Shown here in pieces: positions 45,462 through 57,349 of a stretch of DNA of 64,000 nt. The stretch is from Ceratopteris richardii (lineage: Eukaryota > Streptophyta > Polypodiopsida > Polypodiales > Pteridaceae). A program made the position numbers and the translations under genes. Positions within the stretch are counted from its first letter, which is position 1, and each line of letters begins with the position of its first letter. A model generated the notes under the pieces. That model was given only the letters and a program-made list of their open reading frames with translations, did not search any database and was not told where the DNA came from. Where the stretch lies: the NCBI GenBank assembly GCA_020310875.1, contig CM035435.1:69527955-69591954 (forward strand). Reading direction: 5' to 3'.

Positions 45462-48400
45462 GTAACATAAGATTTAAAGAGTTTTCAAGATGCACAATGA
45501 TTAGGAATGCATCCGTCAATGTATAATCTCATTTGAGAACTGAATAATTTTCAAAGAATTCATTTCCATGAAGTGATTTGGATTCCAAATGTGTTTTGAT
45601 CGGTATCAAATGATCGGTGTGTGCATGCATATGTATCTATGTAATGAATTCATTCCCAAAATTTCACGAGCATGTGTCATTATAAGAATTAATATATCTC
45701 ATCAATTTGAAGTCTCAGAGATAATTGATATAGTTAGAATACCATCAGCTTCAGAAAGATTTGGAAATTACACTTTAAAATCATTTCCAAATGGGCTCAA
45801 ATTTGGAGTGCAAGTAGCTCATATGCTTCTCTTGAAACCACCCAATTTTCAAGTATTTTAGGTATTTTAACAGAGGTCAAATGACTCTACACTAGACGTA
45901 CTACTAAAGTTTGCTAAAGCTTGACACAAGTGATAGAGGCTTGTTTGCAAGGGGATTACTCCTAGATAGTATACCAAAAGTGAGTGATTTTTAATCCCTA
46001 TGCAACTGTGTTGGATTTACTTCAACAAAGATTTTATGGATTTTGAAGACCATTTGACAAGTCGAATGATCTCTGCAAAGAGAAGTATAGTTTTTGGAAT
46101 TTTTTCAATGGTTAGATACCATGTCACTTAGAAGTGATTGATTCTCTTATTTTATTTCACTTTTGAATATCAATTGAATATATAAACATTAGGCTCGTAA
46201 ATTTTCATGATGAGATCTATCAGAATTTGGAGAGATGAATAGAAGAGTGAAAACTAGTCTTTGCAAATTTTTAGATGTGGGAGATAGAGGCTAGGTATTT
46301 TGGCCATTATGCAAGCACCAAATGTCCAGATGATTTGAAACTTAACCACTAAAAGTATGCTTATATAGCCATATCATATCCAAAATTGAAGAAAATAGAG
46401 ATCTTGTTAGATCAAATGTTATCTGATTCTCATAACAATCCCTAGTCACTACATGTGTTTGATGTACACATTCTTATTTTATATTATAAGATCCAAGTTT
46501 TAAAATCTTTTTTAGAGTAGATACTCCATTACGGAATCTATAACATATCTAAATTTCAAAGAATTTGAACTTTATCTTCATAATTACAAAAAAATTAAAA
46601 AATTTGAATGCATTGTTTGAAAGCTCACCTAATGGCCAAGTGTAGAAAAGAAGATTCTTAATTCTCAAAAAACATTTATATGAATTTGAAATTAAAAGTG
46701 TGGACATAAAATAGAAGATCTAATCTATATTTGTGCACAAAGAATTTGGAATTTGGATATTATTTGATCAATCTAAGTTCAAAGTGAGTTAATCTTTAAT
46801 CTTCAATTAATTGAGATTTTTTGTGCATGGAATATTTCTTGAAAGAACAAAATTTTTTGTACTTACATTACATGAGTATTTAATATGGTTTGATCACCAT
46901 GGATTAGCCATGCCCTAAGTATGTGTATATTGATGATTAGTTTATGGTGTGACCATTTTCAATTAAACAAAAAAGAATGCTCAAATTTTCATAAATATAT
47001 ATAATGCCATGTGAGCATGGAATAAGAGAAATTCAGAGAACATATGTTATGGCTTGATACAAGTTGTATCAGTGCCCATTCATTACAATTTAATTACATG
47101 CAACTCGCATCCTTTTCAACTCTAGTTGAGTTGATGTCACCTTTAGCTTAGTTGATTTAGCACACCATCTTTCAACTCAAGTTTAGTTGATCCAATAGAT
47201 AGTTATGATTCATAGGAATGACTGTTCTTTCCATTAGAGGGAAGAAAGCACTTCATCAACACTTCATGATTTTATGTTTGATTTCATGTTTATTATTCAT
47301 GATTATGAGCACTCACCTATTTGTTATTCTCACGTTGAGAAAGTGTTCATGAAGTATCTCATATATGCAACTTTGTGGGATATAAAATATGGTGGTATAG
47401 GACATCAAAATTTGTGGTTTGATTAAGTATAAAATAGATGGTATAAAAGAGAATTCATTGATGAATTTTAATTTTATATGGTTTGGAGGTCATTCATATG
47501 ATCTTCATACTATTAGACAACAAGACAACAAATCAAGCGGTCACTTTGTGTGTGATGATAAACAAGGTAAGTTTGTAGGAAAGCTACCTAAAAACAAAAT
47601 GGCAAGGTTTGCACATAATTAACCTATCATATGAGAATTGCATTAAGACGTGATTCCCAAAGTACATACTAGTTCATTTATTATACCTGAAATCAAGCCA
47701 TGTTTCATACATACTATTTATTAGATGAGCTAGATGCTTAACCTAGTTGGCTACGAATGTGCACACATCTACTTATCACTGTTTTGTGCATTTGGGAGTG
47801 TTATATTTTGGGTCTTCATTACCTCTAAGAGTGCCAGACTATTACTATAGATTTTATGGAGGTGGTTTGTTAGAGATCTCGTGAATGAAAATAAAGCAAA
47901 TATTGTCCACTTGGAACAAGTTGCATTTTATCATTGAAAAAATGGTGATAATTTCACTAGTTGCTATATTGTCTCGACACATCTTTACTTCGATGAGTGA
48001 CTTAGTTCCATTGGATGGATTATGATTTACTCTGTATGAGAGATTTAGGTGCAAATTTTGGATGATTACATATTGGGTATGGCAAATTGAAATCTTGGAT
48101 CCATAGTTTGGACCAAGATGAAATTCTTTTATAGTTTTCATTACAATGAGTAACTCGAGCAGATTTACTTGAGTTCGGAGTTCAGGTACTGTTTGGAAAA
48201 GAGTTCCATCAGTTGTAATCTATGGTTTGAAGACAAGATTCTTTCATGTTTTGATTATCTTTAATATTCATCCTCAAAGATTTGGGGCATAATCAGATTA
48301 TCCACCATGCGACTAGAACATTTTTCTTTTACTATTTTCTCATATTTAGGTTCAATTAGTTACTGAACTAGATGATGGAAGCTCCAAACGTGACTTGTAG

Positions 48401-48773
48401 TTTCATATAAGCATACTATTATCCCTTACTCTAGTTAGGTGATTTCTTTTATTTCAAAGTTACCATCAATTGACAAGCTGACAATCAGCATTTTATGGAG
48501 ACAAGGGCAAGTTTCCAAGGTCTCTACAAATGATAAGTAGTCAGTGGGATAAGGAGCCCAAGGTTATGCTGCACACATATGGACTCATTGAGCCTCAGAG
48601 GGATTCTTAGAGTATGCCCAAGGCAAGGACTTCTATTTGTTGGTGGAAATGATAAACAAGAAGCATAGAGACTAGTGGTCTACTTTTTTAGTATTTAGTA
48701 CTTCACACACTTTGCACACACGGGATCATATGTTTTAATTTCCCGGTTTAGCTTCTATATCATTGAGGACAAT
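45459..48773 (+). other. Non-coding internal sequence of the old element
   Basis: AT-rich. Short open stretches (45589-45861, 47419-47622) have no recognised similarity. No retroviral motif was seen in any frame. Confidence 0.5.
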
Positions 48774-48832
48774 GACCTTTAGAAGGGGCAGAGAGTGTTA
48801 TATTTCACATGACCTTTAGAAGGGGCAGAGAG
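48774..48832 (+). repeat. Duplicated polypurine tract before the 3' LTR
   Basis: GACCTTTAGAAGGGGCAGAG occurs at 48774 and again at 48811, offset 37 bp, and each copy is followed by GTTA(T/C)ATTTCA. The LTR can be counted from either copy. Confidence 0.85.
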
Positions 48833-49047
48833 AGTTACATTTCAGATATGTACATGTCTAGAGGAACAGAAGTTCCTTGTTTGGGGGATAGCCAAAGCCA
48901 AAAACCATGTATCCTATGGGTGGTTGCGTATTCATAATGCCCAAATGAATAGTGAGATCACATAGAGGATTCTAGAGGCAGACTAGGAAAGAGCTATATA
49001 TTGATTGGGAGGTGATTATAAGGCACTCATTTTCTCCCTCTTTTACA
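48833..49047 (+). repeat. 3' LTR of the old non-autonomous element
   Basis: About 215 bp, from AGTTACATTTCAGATATG to TTTTACA; similar to 43782-43967 with an extra segment near 48880-48930. Confidence 0.6.
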
Positions 49048-49183
49048 GTAATAATACGAATTGAAAGGCAAGTGCATATATTAGTTCTCAGCCTCAAAAC
49101 CACTCCAAGCCCCTGAAAAGAACGTAGTGAGCCCCCAAAAAGGACTCTAAGGAGCAGCGGTAGCAAGAATGTTTAAAAAGTAG

Positions 49184-49343
49184 TGGTGCTAGTAGTGGTA
49201 GTAGTGGTAGTAGTGGTGGCGGTGGCGGTGGCGGTTAAATAGTAGTAGTGGTAGTAGTAGAAGCGCTAGTAGTAGTAGCACTAGTGTTTAAAAAGTAGTG
49301 GTAGTAGTAGTGGTGGTGGTGGTGGTGGTAATAATAATAATAA
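49184..49343. repeat. Trinucleotide (GTA/GTG/GGC)n repeat
   Basis: Runs of GTAGTG, GGCGGT and GGTGGT units interrupted once by GTTAAATAGTAG, ending in AATAATAATAAT. Confidence 0.93.
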
Positions 49344-50029
49344 ACCTCTATTGTTTGATAGCCCCACCCCACACACACGCACACAACTCACTACGACCTC
49401 CATGTACTTATACATGGACACGCCACATCTTTCCATATCTCATGCAACCCCACACAACAGGGCATGCATGCATGCAGTGCCATTCTCAGAGTAGAGCTTC
49501 TGCATGAAGTTGTGAACTGATACAAGTCTGTGGTACATACATTTATCCATCTCTGGTGCACTGATGTACAACAGACATGGTGTAGCCAACTAGCCATAAT
49601 AATAATAATACAAGCACTCCCCCTGCTGCTACATCATGCAAGCTGCTCAGAGGGCTTTATACTGACAGGTTTATAAGTCAGCTCCCATACACAAACCCCA
49701 AAAACAGTCAATTGTTCCTTACTAAAATGATTCAGTGCACACAACCACACATCAGATTCATGCATGATATTTACCTGTGCATAACAGAAGAGTGACTGAT
49801 AAGCATATAAATAGCTATACCCATGTATTCATCGACACTGAAATTCAAAAAAAAAAATCACTGATTATAACCAGATAAAATAAATAGGCTGTGTATTTGA
49901 ATTCAGTCAGACTTATGCGCTTGCAGAGATTCTGCTGGTTGACCACAAAAATTGCAAGAGATGTGTGAGATTCCTCAGAGACAACAACCTGAACAGAAAG
50001 GGCCCTACAACAGAAAACAAACCGGCCTG
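49344..50029. other. Unassigned sequence downstream of the host gene
   Basis: No open frame or repeat of note. Transcript end and 3' UTR of the minus-strand gene may lie in the right part of the 49.3-50.7 kb interval. Confidence 0.5.
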
Positions 50030-50400
50030 CTTAGGTCAAGCCAGACTGCCTTCACAATAATCATGTATAGAAGATAAAAGTCAAAGATGAATGACATGAC
50101 CACTAATCCAACCACCAACCCATATAAGAAATTTCAGTCTGCCTTTTGAGAGCAACCCAAAGTAAAAAGAACGGGCTTTTGCTTGGGTCAAGCCACACTC
50201 CCTTCACAACAATCGTATATGGAAGAAAGAAAAAAGTCGAGATAATTGACATGCCCACTAATCAACCCATATAATAAATTTCTGTGGCAACCTGAGTCCC
50301 TTCACAACAATCATATATGGAAGGAAGAATTCAAGATAATTGACATGACCACTAATCCAACCCAAACAATAAATTCCTGTGTCTACCTTTTGAGCGCTAC
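50030..50400. repeat. Three diverged direct repeats 3' of the host gene
   Basis: Units begin at CCTTCACAA (50049, 50201, 50299). Each continues with ATCATATATGGAAG, GATAATTGACATG(A/C)CC and AATAAATTTCTGTG-like sequence. Spacing is uneven (152 and 98 bp). Confidence 0.8.
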
Positions 50401-50725
50401 TAAACATTACAGGCACCTTTCACCCTGCTAGAAACATGAAGAAGCATTATTTAATCAGCCAAACTTACAATGAAGGCAGTCCATCATAAAAATCCAAACA
50501 CAAAGGCCCACTTGACAGGAAGAAAACTCCAATTAGACTGATAAACAATAGAGTAAGAACTGCAGGGTCAAAAGCAGTTAGTAACCTCATCCATATCATG
50601 ATCTCTCTCAAGATAGGAATTCACACTTGAAGACAACAGTGTCTTCCATTGCCGACTGCCAAGATGATATGCTACCAAAACTATACTAACAAATTTAGAC
50701 CATCCATCACACATGTATACACCCT

Positions 50726-51058
50726 TCACAGCTTCATGAAAATCAGTACAGCAACAAGCAAAACAAGCACTAAAATTGATGCGATTGCCCACAGAGGAGC
50801 TGGCCAAGATTTCTTCTTTAAGGATCGCTTGCTTAACACGGGCTTTACTGGTTTAGCATCTTTAACAGGAAGCTTCCTTCGTGTCGCCACAACTTTCCGA
50901 TCTCTGACAGGATTCACAAGAGTTGTAGCTTCATCTGATCCAGCAGCTTCTGGCCTGACATCTGCTTCCGTTTTCTCGTCTGAGAACTCTTCCACCGATT
51001 CTGGGATTGTGTTGGTTCCACTGGCACCGGACTTCTTCTGAGCCTTTTTCTCCCTTTC
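50726..51058 (-). CDS. PPI1: PPI1-like last exon: basic tail and membrane anchor
   Basis: Preceded by a TTTCACAG acceptor; starts EREKKAQKK in phase 0. It ends in a hydrophobic helix (WAIASILVLVLLVAV...) and a TAA-class stop at 50726-50728. The helix at the extreme C-terminus marks a tail-anchored protein. Bases 51059-51195 are a 137-bp intron. Confidence 0.92.
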   Translation of the reverse strand, partial: EREKKAQKKSGASGTNTIPESVEEFSDEKTEADVRPEAAGSDEATTLVNPVRDRKVVATRRKLPVKDAKPVKPVLSKRSLKKKSWPAPLWAIASILVLVLLVAVLIFMKL

Positions 51059-54000
51059 CTGTGAAATGCCAACAGAATAACTTTCTTAGGCCACCAAGAA
51101 AAATCCACTACTTAAAAAGCCAAAAAGAGCTCCAAGAGCTATATGTTGAGATGTCACATTCAACATTTTGATTATTTCGAACTGAAAAAACAAACCTTCT
51201 CTTTGCGTTCTGCATCTTTCTTAGCACGCGCAAGGGCCCTCGACTCTTGCTTCTCAGATCTCCTCCTCTTTCTTTCTTCAGCTTCCTTAGCCTTAGCAAT
51301 CTGTTCTTGCCGCACTTTCTCTTTTTGTTCAGCAGCATGGGTTTCCGATTCAATAATGTTCTCACTGGTATTAATCTGTTTTGATTTAAGTTTCACATCC
51401 CTGCTTCCTGCCGTTTCATTTTCATCTTCTTTTTCATGTAAAGATGAAGGTTTTCCTTGTTTTGGTTCTTTGAAAATAGAACCATTGCTTAATTCAACTC
51501 CGGAGACAGATGAATTTGTGATTTTAGGAGCTTCTGCAGCTGGCGTCTCTGCAACATGTTTTGTATCATTAAGCTTTAATGGTAAAATGTCTTCACTCAA
51601 AACAGGAGACTTTTCGCCTGGCCCCAAAGCTCTTCCATCCAAAGTTTCCAACCTTCTCACTGTGCTCCTTTCATTACTTTTCAAATATTCGCTTCGAAAC
51701 TTGGAATCCATGTTCCAAATATGCATAAAATCTTCAACCTATGTCCACAAAAGTAATTATATTACGAAGATCCCCTACCATTATTCCATTGTAAGACCAA
51801 TAATTACAAACTTATGAGCTCTTTTTGCCCATTATACTATTTACAAACCTGCTTTGTGCATAATACTTCTACCTCCTTCACCTTCTTCTGGGAAGCTAGG
51901 TCTCTGGCATTTTGAGCATCTCTCCTGTTCTGATAAAATCCGTCATTCTGGAATAGAAACATAGACAACCACATTGAAAGAACTTACAAAAAAATATTTT
52001 TTATCACAAACAATAACCAGGAACTAAGTTGCAGCTTTTGGCACACTCCTGTCATCAACTATGCTCTGCAGGGTACAGATTTGGGGACCCTCTATGGATC
52101 ATAACAGCAAATCCTAAAACATAGATGGTCAAAGATACATGGGAAAGCCGTTGGCATTGATGATCTCTTGTATGTTTCAAGCCAAGGCATCAATAGCACA
52201 AGATTCACTGCATTGACGAGATCAGCTTGGTTCATTCACCAGATATGCTCAGCTCTCCTCGAATCATTCCATGAATTAACCTTGCATGGAGAGAGAGCAT
52301 GCCGGTATTTGTAGATGAGCCCATGGTCCCGAAAACTACGGATTTGACATGTACACCTCCACTCCAGTGCCCTCTCTTATGCTGACAAGGAGAGAATATT
52401 TAAAAAAATCGTCGAAATTTGGTTCAGCTGAACACTGAGCTGACATGGATAGAGCCAACACATGAGCCAAGAACAAAGATGGTTTTCTAATGTAGCATCT
52501 TCTCCATCTTCCCACAGATGGTTTTATAAGGACAGACATCTATAACATGGATTGGAATGTGCTATGGACAACTATGCACATACTCATATCAACTTCAGAT
52601 TGAGACGAGAAGATATCTAGAAAAATACCTGCTAACACCAGAATATGTGAAGTTTGTCAAGAGAGTAAGAAAAGAGTTTTATTGTGTGTAATTAATGCAC
52701 ATTATGTGATTGATGGTCGTTTTCAGCGACTGTGTAAACAGGGATCTGGACCATCAAGATTCATGAGATACTAGGACCCAAAATTTGTGGGCCTTTTCAA
52801 AAAGAGCCTGATGAACAGGCCAGAAAGATGGACTTTGGGCAAGTCAGACATTCATTAGACCAGCCACAGATGCACGTTCAGATGGGCAGCCATTAGAGCA
52901 AGTTGCATACTATGATCTAAGGGCCCTTGACAATAGAGGACACTAATTTATAGATGAAGACTCCAATTTAAGATTCAGGACATTCTAGCTCGCCATGCAA
53001 GGAACTTAGGCAGGAGACTTACCATGGAGGATATCAATGAGAACTGTCAACGACCAATGCAGGCCATCCTATTAGATGGATGATTCTGTACAATATCCAC
53101 TAGTGATACATTTCACTTGGCAGTTTTGCTTTCATTCATTTCTACTCTTCTTTTCATTTTACTCATCGTGTCAGATCCATCATGATGTAACTTTTTGATC
53201 TCACAGGTAATCTAAATCTTTGATCTCATAGGTCATTTCAACCCTTTGAAGATGTTAATATATATCCTTCCATTTCTCTGGCTATCAAGCATTTTTTTCC
53301 TGCCATTTTTCCCCATCACATCTGTGCTTCTCCTAAGTACTAAAGAATACCATTCAATATAAGATGTTGAGTCTCTTCTTCAAATCCAAAGATATGCAAT
53401 GTTCACATACATACAATTCTATCCCTCTGAAATCCCATGAAAAAAAAAAGGACATACACAATCTCAAACAACTTCAGTTCCAAAAGACTGATATGACTGC
53501 CCCTATATAGGTTCTGCATCTTTCTGATTTCTTTCTCACATTTTGTGAGGCATATTGATACCTAAGTAGTTTATTTTCTCAAGTAAACTGTTCATTCGAA
53601 GCCGCCCCACTGTTGCACAGATGACGTAACTAATATTTCACAGGGATTAACCTGTTTGAACAGACGCGAACATGTTATTTTTCATCCTGATCTGCTTTAC
53701 CCAGATAACAGCATCTACAAGCAAGCTCTTCTGCAGACATGCATGTAAAACATTATGCTTACCTTTAAATTTTCTTTTGACCTCAGTTCCTTCATCAATG
53801 TAAATGCTTCTCGCTGTGCATCGTCAGCTTTTTTATAGTGTTGCTGTAGCTCTTCAATTGCTACATTCAATTTACTTATCTCTTTGTCTATGGCATCATA
53901 TTCAGCCCGGGCAAGCCTATGTTCCTTCCTTAAGGAATCAAGGTCCTGGCGGATGAACTGTAAAAACAACTCATCTACGTAAGAACCAAAAAGAAGCAAA

Positions 54001-54535
54001 CTGCTATTACAGCAAGCTGCTAAACCATCATTGAATCAGAAAGGCACTGCTAAATGACAGAAACAAAGAAAACCTTGGCTTGATCTTGAATCTGTTCTTT
54101 TGGACCTAGATTTTCCATCAGTTCTGCCTGCATTTGGCTGTTTGCACAGACCTGGGTCCGAGTTGACTCCAATTGTTTAATTTCACGCAATAACAGCTTT
54201 TCCTCTTTCAATGGAATACTTTCATGCTGGATTCTAAACTGAATCTCTGCAATCTGGAAACAAATAAAGCAAAATAAGCACCAAAATAAACACCATTGAG
54301 GACTAAACCTGACAGAGGAATGATCCTCCCAATCAAATAATGTGTTACATGCCTTGTCATTGAGCTCTTCTTCAGATGAGCAAATGTCCTGACCTTTACT
54401 CTGGGCACTCCTGTAATCTTTAAGGGCTGCAGAAATTGGCTCAAGCTCTGTGCGCTTATCTTGCAAAGCTTCCCAGCAGGCACGTTCCTTTTCTCGTATA
54501 GGCTTGAGTTTTTCGAGAAGCTCAAATTTTTTACT
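50726..54535 (-). CDS. PPI1: Proton pump-interactor 1-like protein (six exons, N-terminus not found)
   Basis: The family binds the regulatory domain of plasma-membrane H+-ATPase and sits on the ER and plasma membrane by a C-terminal anchor. On the minus strand, exons 54535-54353, 54253-54074, 53957-53763, 51947-51849, 51738-51196 and 51058-50726 join in phase 0 throughout and encode 510 residues. Family landmarks: CSSEEELN, FRIQHESIPLKEEKLLLREIKQLE, FYQNRRDAQNARDLA, STVRRLETLDGRALGPGE, a Lys/Glu/Arg-rich coiled coil (EEAERKRRR-type) and a hydrophobic segment of about 20 residues ending at the stop. Five introns have AG acceptors and four have GT donors; the donor after the first listed exon is GC. 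The conserved N-terminal part (about 100 or more residues) must be upstream of 54535; two tiny candidate exons are given separately. The family assignment is firm, the paralogue (PPI1 versus PPI2) is not. Confidence 0.92.
51196..51738 (-). CDS. PPI1: PPI1-like exon: conserved TLDGRALGPGE region and charged coiled coil
   Basis: 181 codons between a CATAG acceptor and an AAG/GTTTG donor. It starts VEDFMHIWNMD, then STVRRLETLDGRALGPGE, the most conserved family signature. It continues with a low-complexity linker and a Lys/Glu/Arg-rich helix (KAKEAEERKRRRSEKQ). Confidence 0.94.
51849..51947 (-). CDS. PPI1: PPI1-like 33-codon exon
   Basis: Between a TATTCCAG acceptor and a CAG/GTTTG donor, encoding NDGFYQNRRDAQNARDLASQ and the following helix. 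The preceding intron (51948-53762, 1.8 kb) shows no element that I can name. Confidence 0.93.
51948..53762 (-). other. PPI1-like intron (1.8 kb)
   Basis: GT donor (GTAAGC at 53762) and AG acceptor (51948). No transposon domain or open frame of note is seen inside. Confidence 0.85.
53763..53957 (-). CDS. PPI1: PPI1-like 65-codon coiled-coil exon
   Basis: Between a TTTTTACAG acceptor and an AAG/GTAAGC donor. The translation starts FIRQDLDSLRKEHRLARAEY and is a continuous charged heptad-type helix ending in KENLK. Confidence 0.94.
54074..54253 (-). CDS. PPI1: PPI1-like 60-codon exon (IQHESIPLKEEK signature)
   Basis: Between a GTTTCCAG acceptor and an AAG/GTTTTC donor. It contains FRIQHESIPLKEEKLLLREI, diagnostic for the family. 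Confidence 0.95.
54353..54535 (-). CDS. PPI1: PPI1-like 61-codon exon with GC donor
   Basis: Acceptor CACTCCAG; starts SKKFELLEKLKPIREKER and ends CSSEEELNDK. The next bases are GCATGT, so the intron (54254-54352) uses a GC donor. The nearest GT (four bases on) would shift the frame. Confidence 0.88.
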
Positions 54536-56770
54536 CTGGAGTGAGAATTTTATTATTGAAGAGAATGAGGTTAGAAAGTAAAAATATACACTTGTAATTT
54601 AGAAACTACATAATTTGCTTCCAAAAGAAATCGTCAACTTCCATTTCCTCCTTGAAACGTGGTTTATATGCTAGCCTGAAATGAGTGCACTTAAAACCAT
54701 CTACAACCAGTGCTTTTCTTGTTTATTCAGAATGCTATTATGAACTGGAATGCACTTTAAATAATCGACAACCAGCAAATTTCCCACTACCTCAATAATG
54801 CACGTGACAATTTGCATATGAAAAAACAAACGAAAACTTAACATATTAGCAAGCACTATTTAAATACAGAAAAAGACAAACACACTTCACCAGACGATGA
54901 AAACTAGGCATTAACTTAAAAACACAAAGAAAAAGAAATATGTCTGCACACACTTTCATGTAAAAATAGCCCTATATGATTGCAGACAATGGTATGTCAA
55001 TAAGAGAATGGAACTTGGGAGCATAGTGGAAAGCAACATTTCAGCAACGGGTTAGCAACAAGGGCAGCATTTGGAGCTAGGCGTTGCAATAAAGTTAATT
55101 ATTTCTCAAAATTTGTATATATATATTTTCTGATATTTTTGGTATTTTGACATATATAAGGTGGGATATGACTAAATATACCATCTATTGTAGTATTAAC
55201 ATAAATTGTTGACTCTAGACTAATCATTATATGGGTCACCATTCACAGCTATGTCAATAGTCAGATCAATCATCATAGAAGAGTACCCTTGGCTTTGGAG
55301 GCCAAGGATGAAGCTTTTGTCCAACATGTGTAAGTGCATTATAAGAAGAACATGGGAAGTCCAAAATATCAATCTATCTCAAGATGATAAGGCCCAAAAA
55401 TAAAACCATACGTAAATGAATCTCTACTCTTCTAAAGCTTTTTATGTCTTCCTCATTCTCCACATTTTTTGTATTGCATATATTGGAGATTTTGGATAAG
55501 AACTTAGATAAGACTTTAGATAATTTGTTATTTTTCCTTTTAAAAATATATTTTTTGGTATTCTTTGGATTTTTTTAAAAATGAATGCAAAGCAACGCGT
55601 TGCAAACATTGCCACATTGGAAAGTTGCGGACCGTTCGCAACGGGTTGCGATGCAACTATGATTGGGAGATCTCAGCACTGATTGACTCCCTAAGCATTG
55701 AACTCTTTTCTTACTTGAGAATCAAATAAAATTCAGGAGCATACAATTCCATAAACATTCAGTTACTACAATGCAGTAGCAAGGAATGGTGTGCTCTATA
55801 CCATAGTTACTTTTGGATGCATATGGAAAAAATATCGTACTTAGGTTCTCGTATGTGTATGGTTGGAGTATGGAATTTTTCGTGCCTCAAATTTTTCTCT
55901 TCTCTCATTGATTCCAGTTGAGGACGAATCCATAGCAATTTCATATTGTTTTTATGCAAATTCACTCTCATATACTCTCCTCCATTCTACCCACACATAT
56001 ATACTACACCCTAAGCTATAGTAGCCAACAAAATTCTGATCTTTAATATTATACTATTGTATATATAATACTTCAAATTTTCAATATTTTTGTGCTAGAT
56101 GTATGATCTCACGTATGATATTTTTTAAAAGATTCCATACTTTTTCATACTTTCCGTACCCGTATGCGTTTGCCGTATGGTTTGCATATGGAAAAACTAT
56201 GCTATACTGTTTTAAATTTTCCCCCCTCAGTAAACTGACAACAAATGCATGATCCTGTAGTCACTTCAAAGTTCAGCAGCTATCATTCCCATGAACTACT
56301 ACATTGAAAATGGTTTTGCTCCCATACTTAGACCTTACTTAGCAATCACTTCTATTGTACTCTGGATTAGAAGCCTAATATTCAATATCCTCTTGAGCCT
56401 TTAGGGCTAGGCTAAGAAACCAATGATGACTTTGAAAATGGTTTTGCTCCCATACTTAGACCTTACTTAGCAATCACTTCTATTGTACTCTGGATTAGAA
56501 GCCTAATATTCAATATCCTCCTGAGCCTTTAGGTCTAAGCTAAGAAACCAACGATGACTACTTGTTCGAAAAACTCACATTTTCCCCTTTGTCTTTGGTA
56601 TAAAACCTTCGAATGGTTGACATGAAAATAAAGCTTTGAGATTGGCAAGATAAGTAACACCACCGATAGCTAACAGTTTCAACTTTGCATAAACTCATAA
56701 AAGATATAGCTTTGTAATTGATGAAATAGATACCTTCACCTGTCACAAGTACAAAATCTAAGGTCTCCAC
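54536..56770 (-). other. Probable PPI1-like intron (2.2 kb or longer)
   Basis: AT-rich with no exon-like frame. It contains a 128-bp tandem duplication (56304-56559) and a stretch with TTGCAACG/CAACGGGTTGC words (55070-55660) that looks like old repeat sequence. Confidence 0.6.
56304..56559. repeat. 128-bp direct tandem duplication
   Basis: TTGAAAATGGTTTTGCTCCC begins at 56304 and again at 56432; the two units differ at only a few bases. Confidence 0.93.
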
Positions 56771-56797
56771 CTGAAATGACTCTGCACATCTCTCATT
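56771..56797 (-). CDS. Candidate 27-bp exon of the PPI1-like gene
   Basis: Flanked by GATTACAG and GTGGAG on the minus strand, phase 0, encoding NERCAESFQ. Joined to the next exon it gives a charged helix that continues into SKKFELLEKL. It is plausible but too short to trust without transcripts. Confidence 0.35.
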
Positions 56798-57316
56798 CTG
56801 TAATCAAGCATAAACCCTTACTACTTAAGATAAGTGCATTTGCATTTAAGACATATTAGGTGAACAATAAATATGCTGTAATAATTATGAGCTCCCCTAA
56901 CATCTCAGTCATCTCTAATTTATACTGGTAAAGAAAATCACTTATACGAGTCAAGGTTAGAGGGCCACACATATAGACAGCCACTGAATTTTAATTTTAG
57001 CAGCTATACACTGTTGTAAGTTCAAATTTCATTCAACTCACAAAACATAAAGACAAATACCAATAGAAGATACCAAAACATTGTGTGTCAAAGAATAAGA
57101 TTCAGATAAAGCACAAATGATCACAAACATACATACTTACAGGTACAACAGTAAAAACATAAAAATATAAGATTAAATATAGTATGAAAAATATATGAAA
57201 CAATAGGAGCAAATCTGAAACTAAAAAACAAAATTTTAAAATAAAAGAAATAACAAGAATGAAAAGCAATAGAGATATGTATTTACATAAATGATAATAC
57301 ATATGTATCTATACAC
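56798..57316 (-). other. Sequence between candidate micro-exons
   Basis: AT-rich; nothing recognisable. It would be an intron if both candidates are real. Confidence 0.4.
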
Positions 57317-57349
57317 CTTCATAAGTTCAGATCTATCCAAACTTAGGGA
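57317..57349 (-). CDS. Candidate 33-bp exon of the PPI1-like gene
   Basis: Flanked by ATCTTCAG and GTGTATAG on the minus strand, phase 0, encoding SLSLDRSELMK. It fits the helical pattern upstream of NERCAESFQ. Tentative. Confidence 0.33.

Larger units (their letters stand above)
43782..49047 (+). mobile_element. Old non-autonomous LTR element (short LTRs, 4.9-kb internal region, no genes)
   Basis: Direct repeats at 43782-43967 and 48833-49047 share stretches such as GAGATCACATAGAGGATTCTAGA. A degenerate iMet-type PBS (TGATATTAGAGCAAG, 43970) follows the first, and a purine tract (AGAAGGGGCAGAGAG) precedes the second. The internal region shows no gag or pol. The size and lack of genes fit a LARD-type (large derivative) element. 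The LTRs are well diverged and no TSD is evident, so it is old. Confidence 0.65.
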
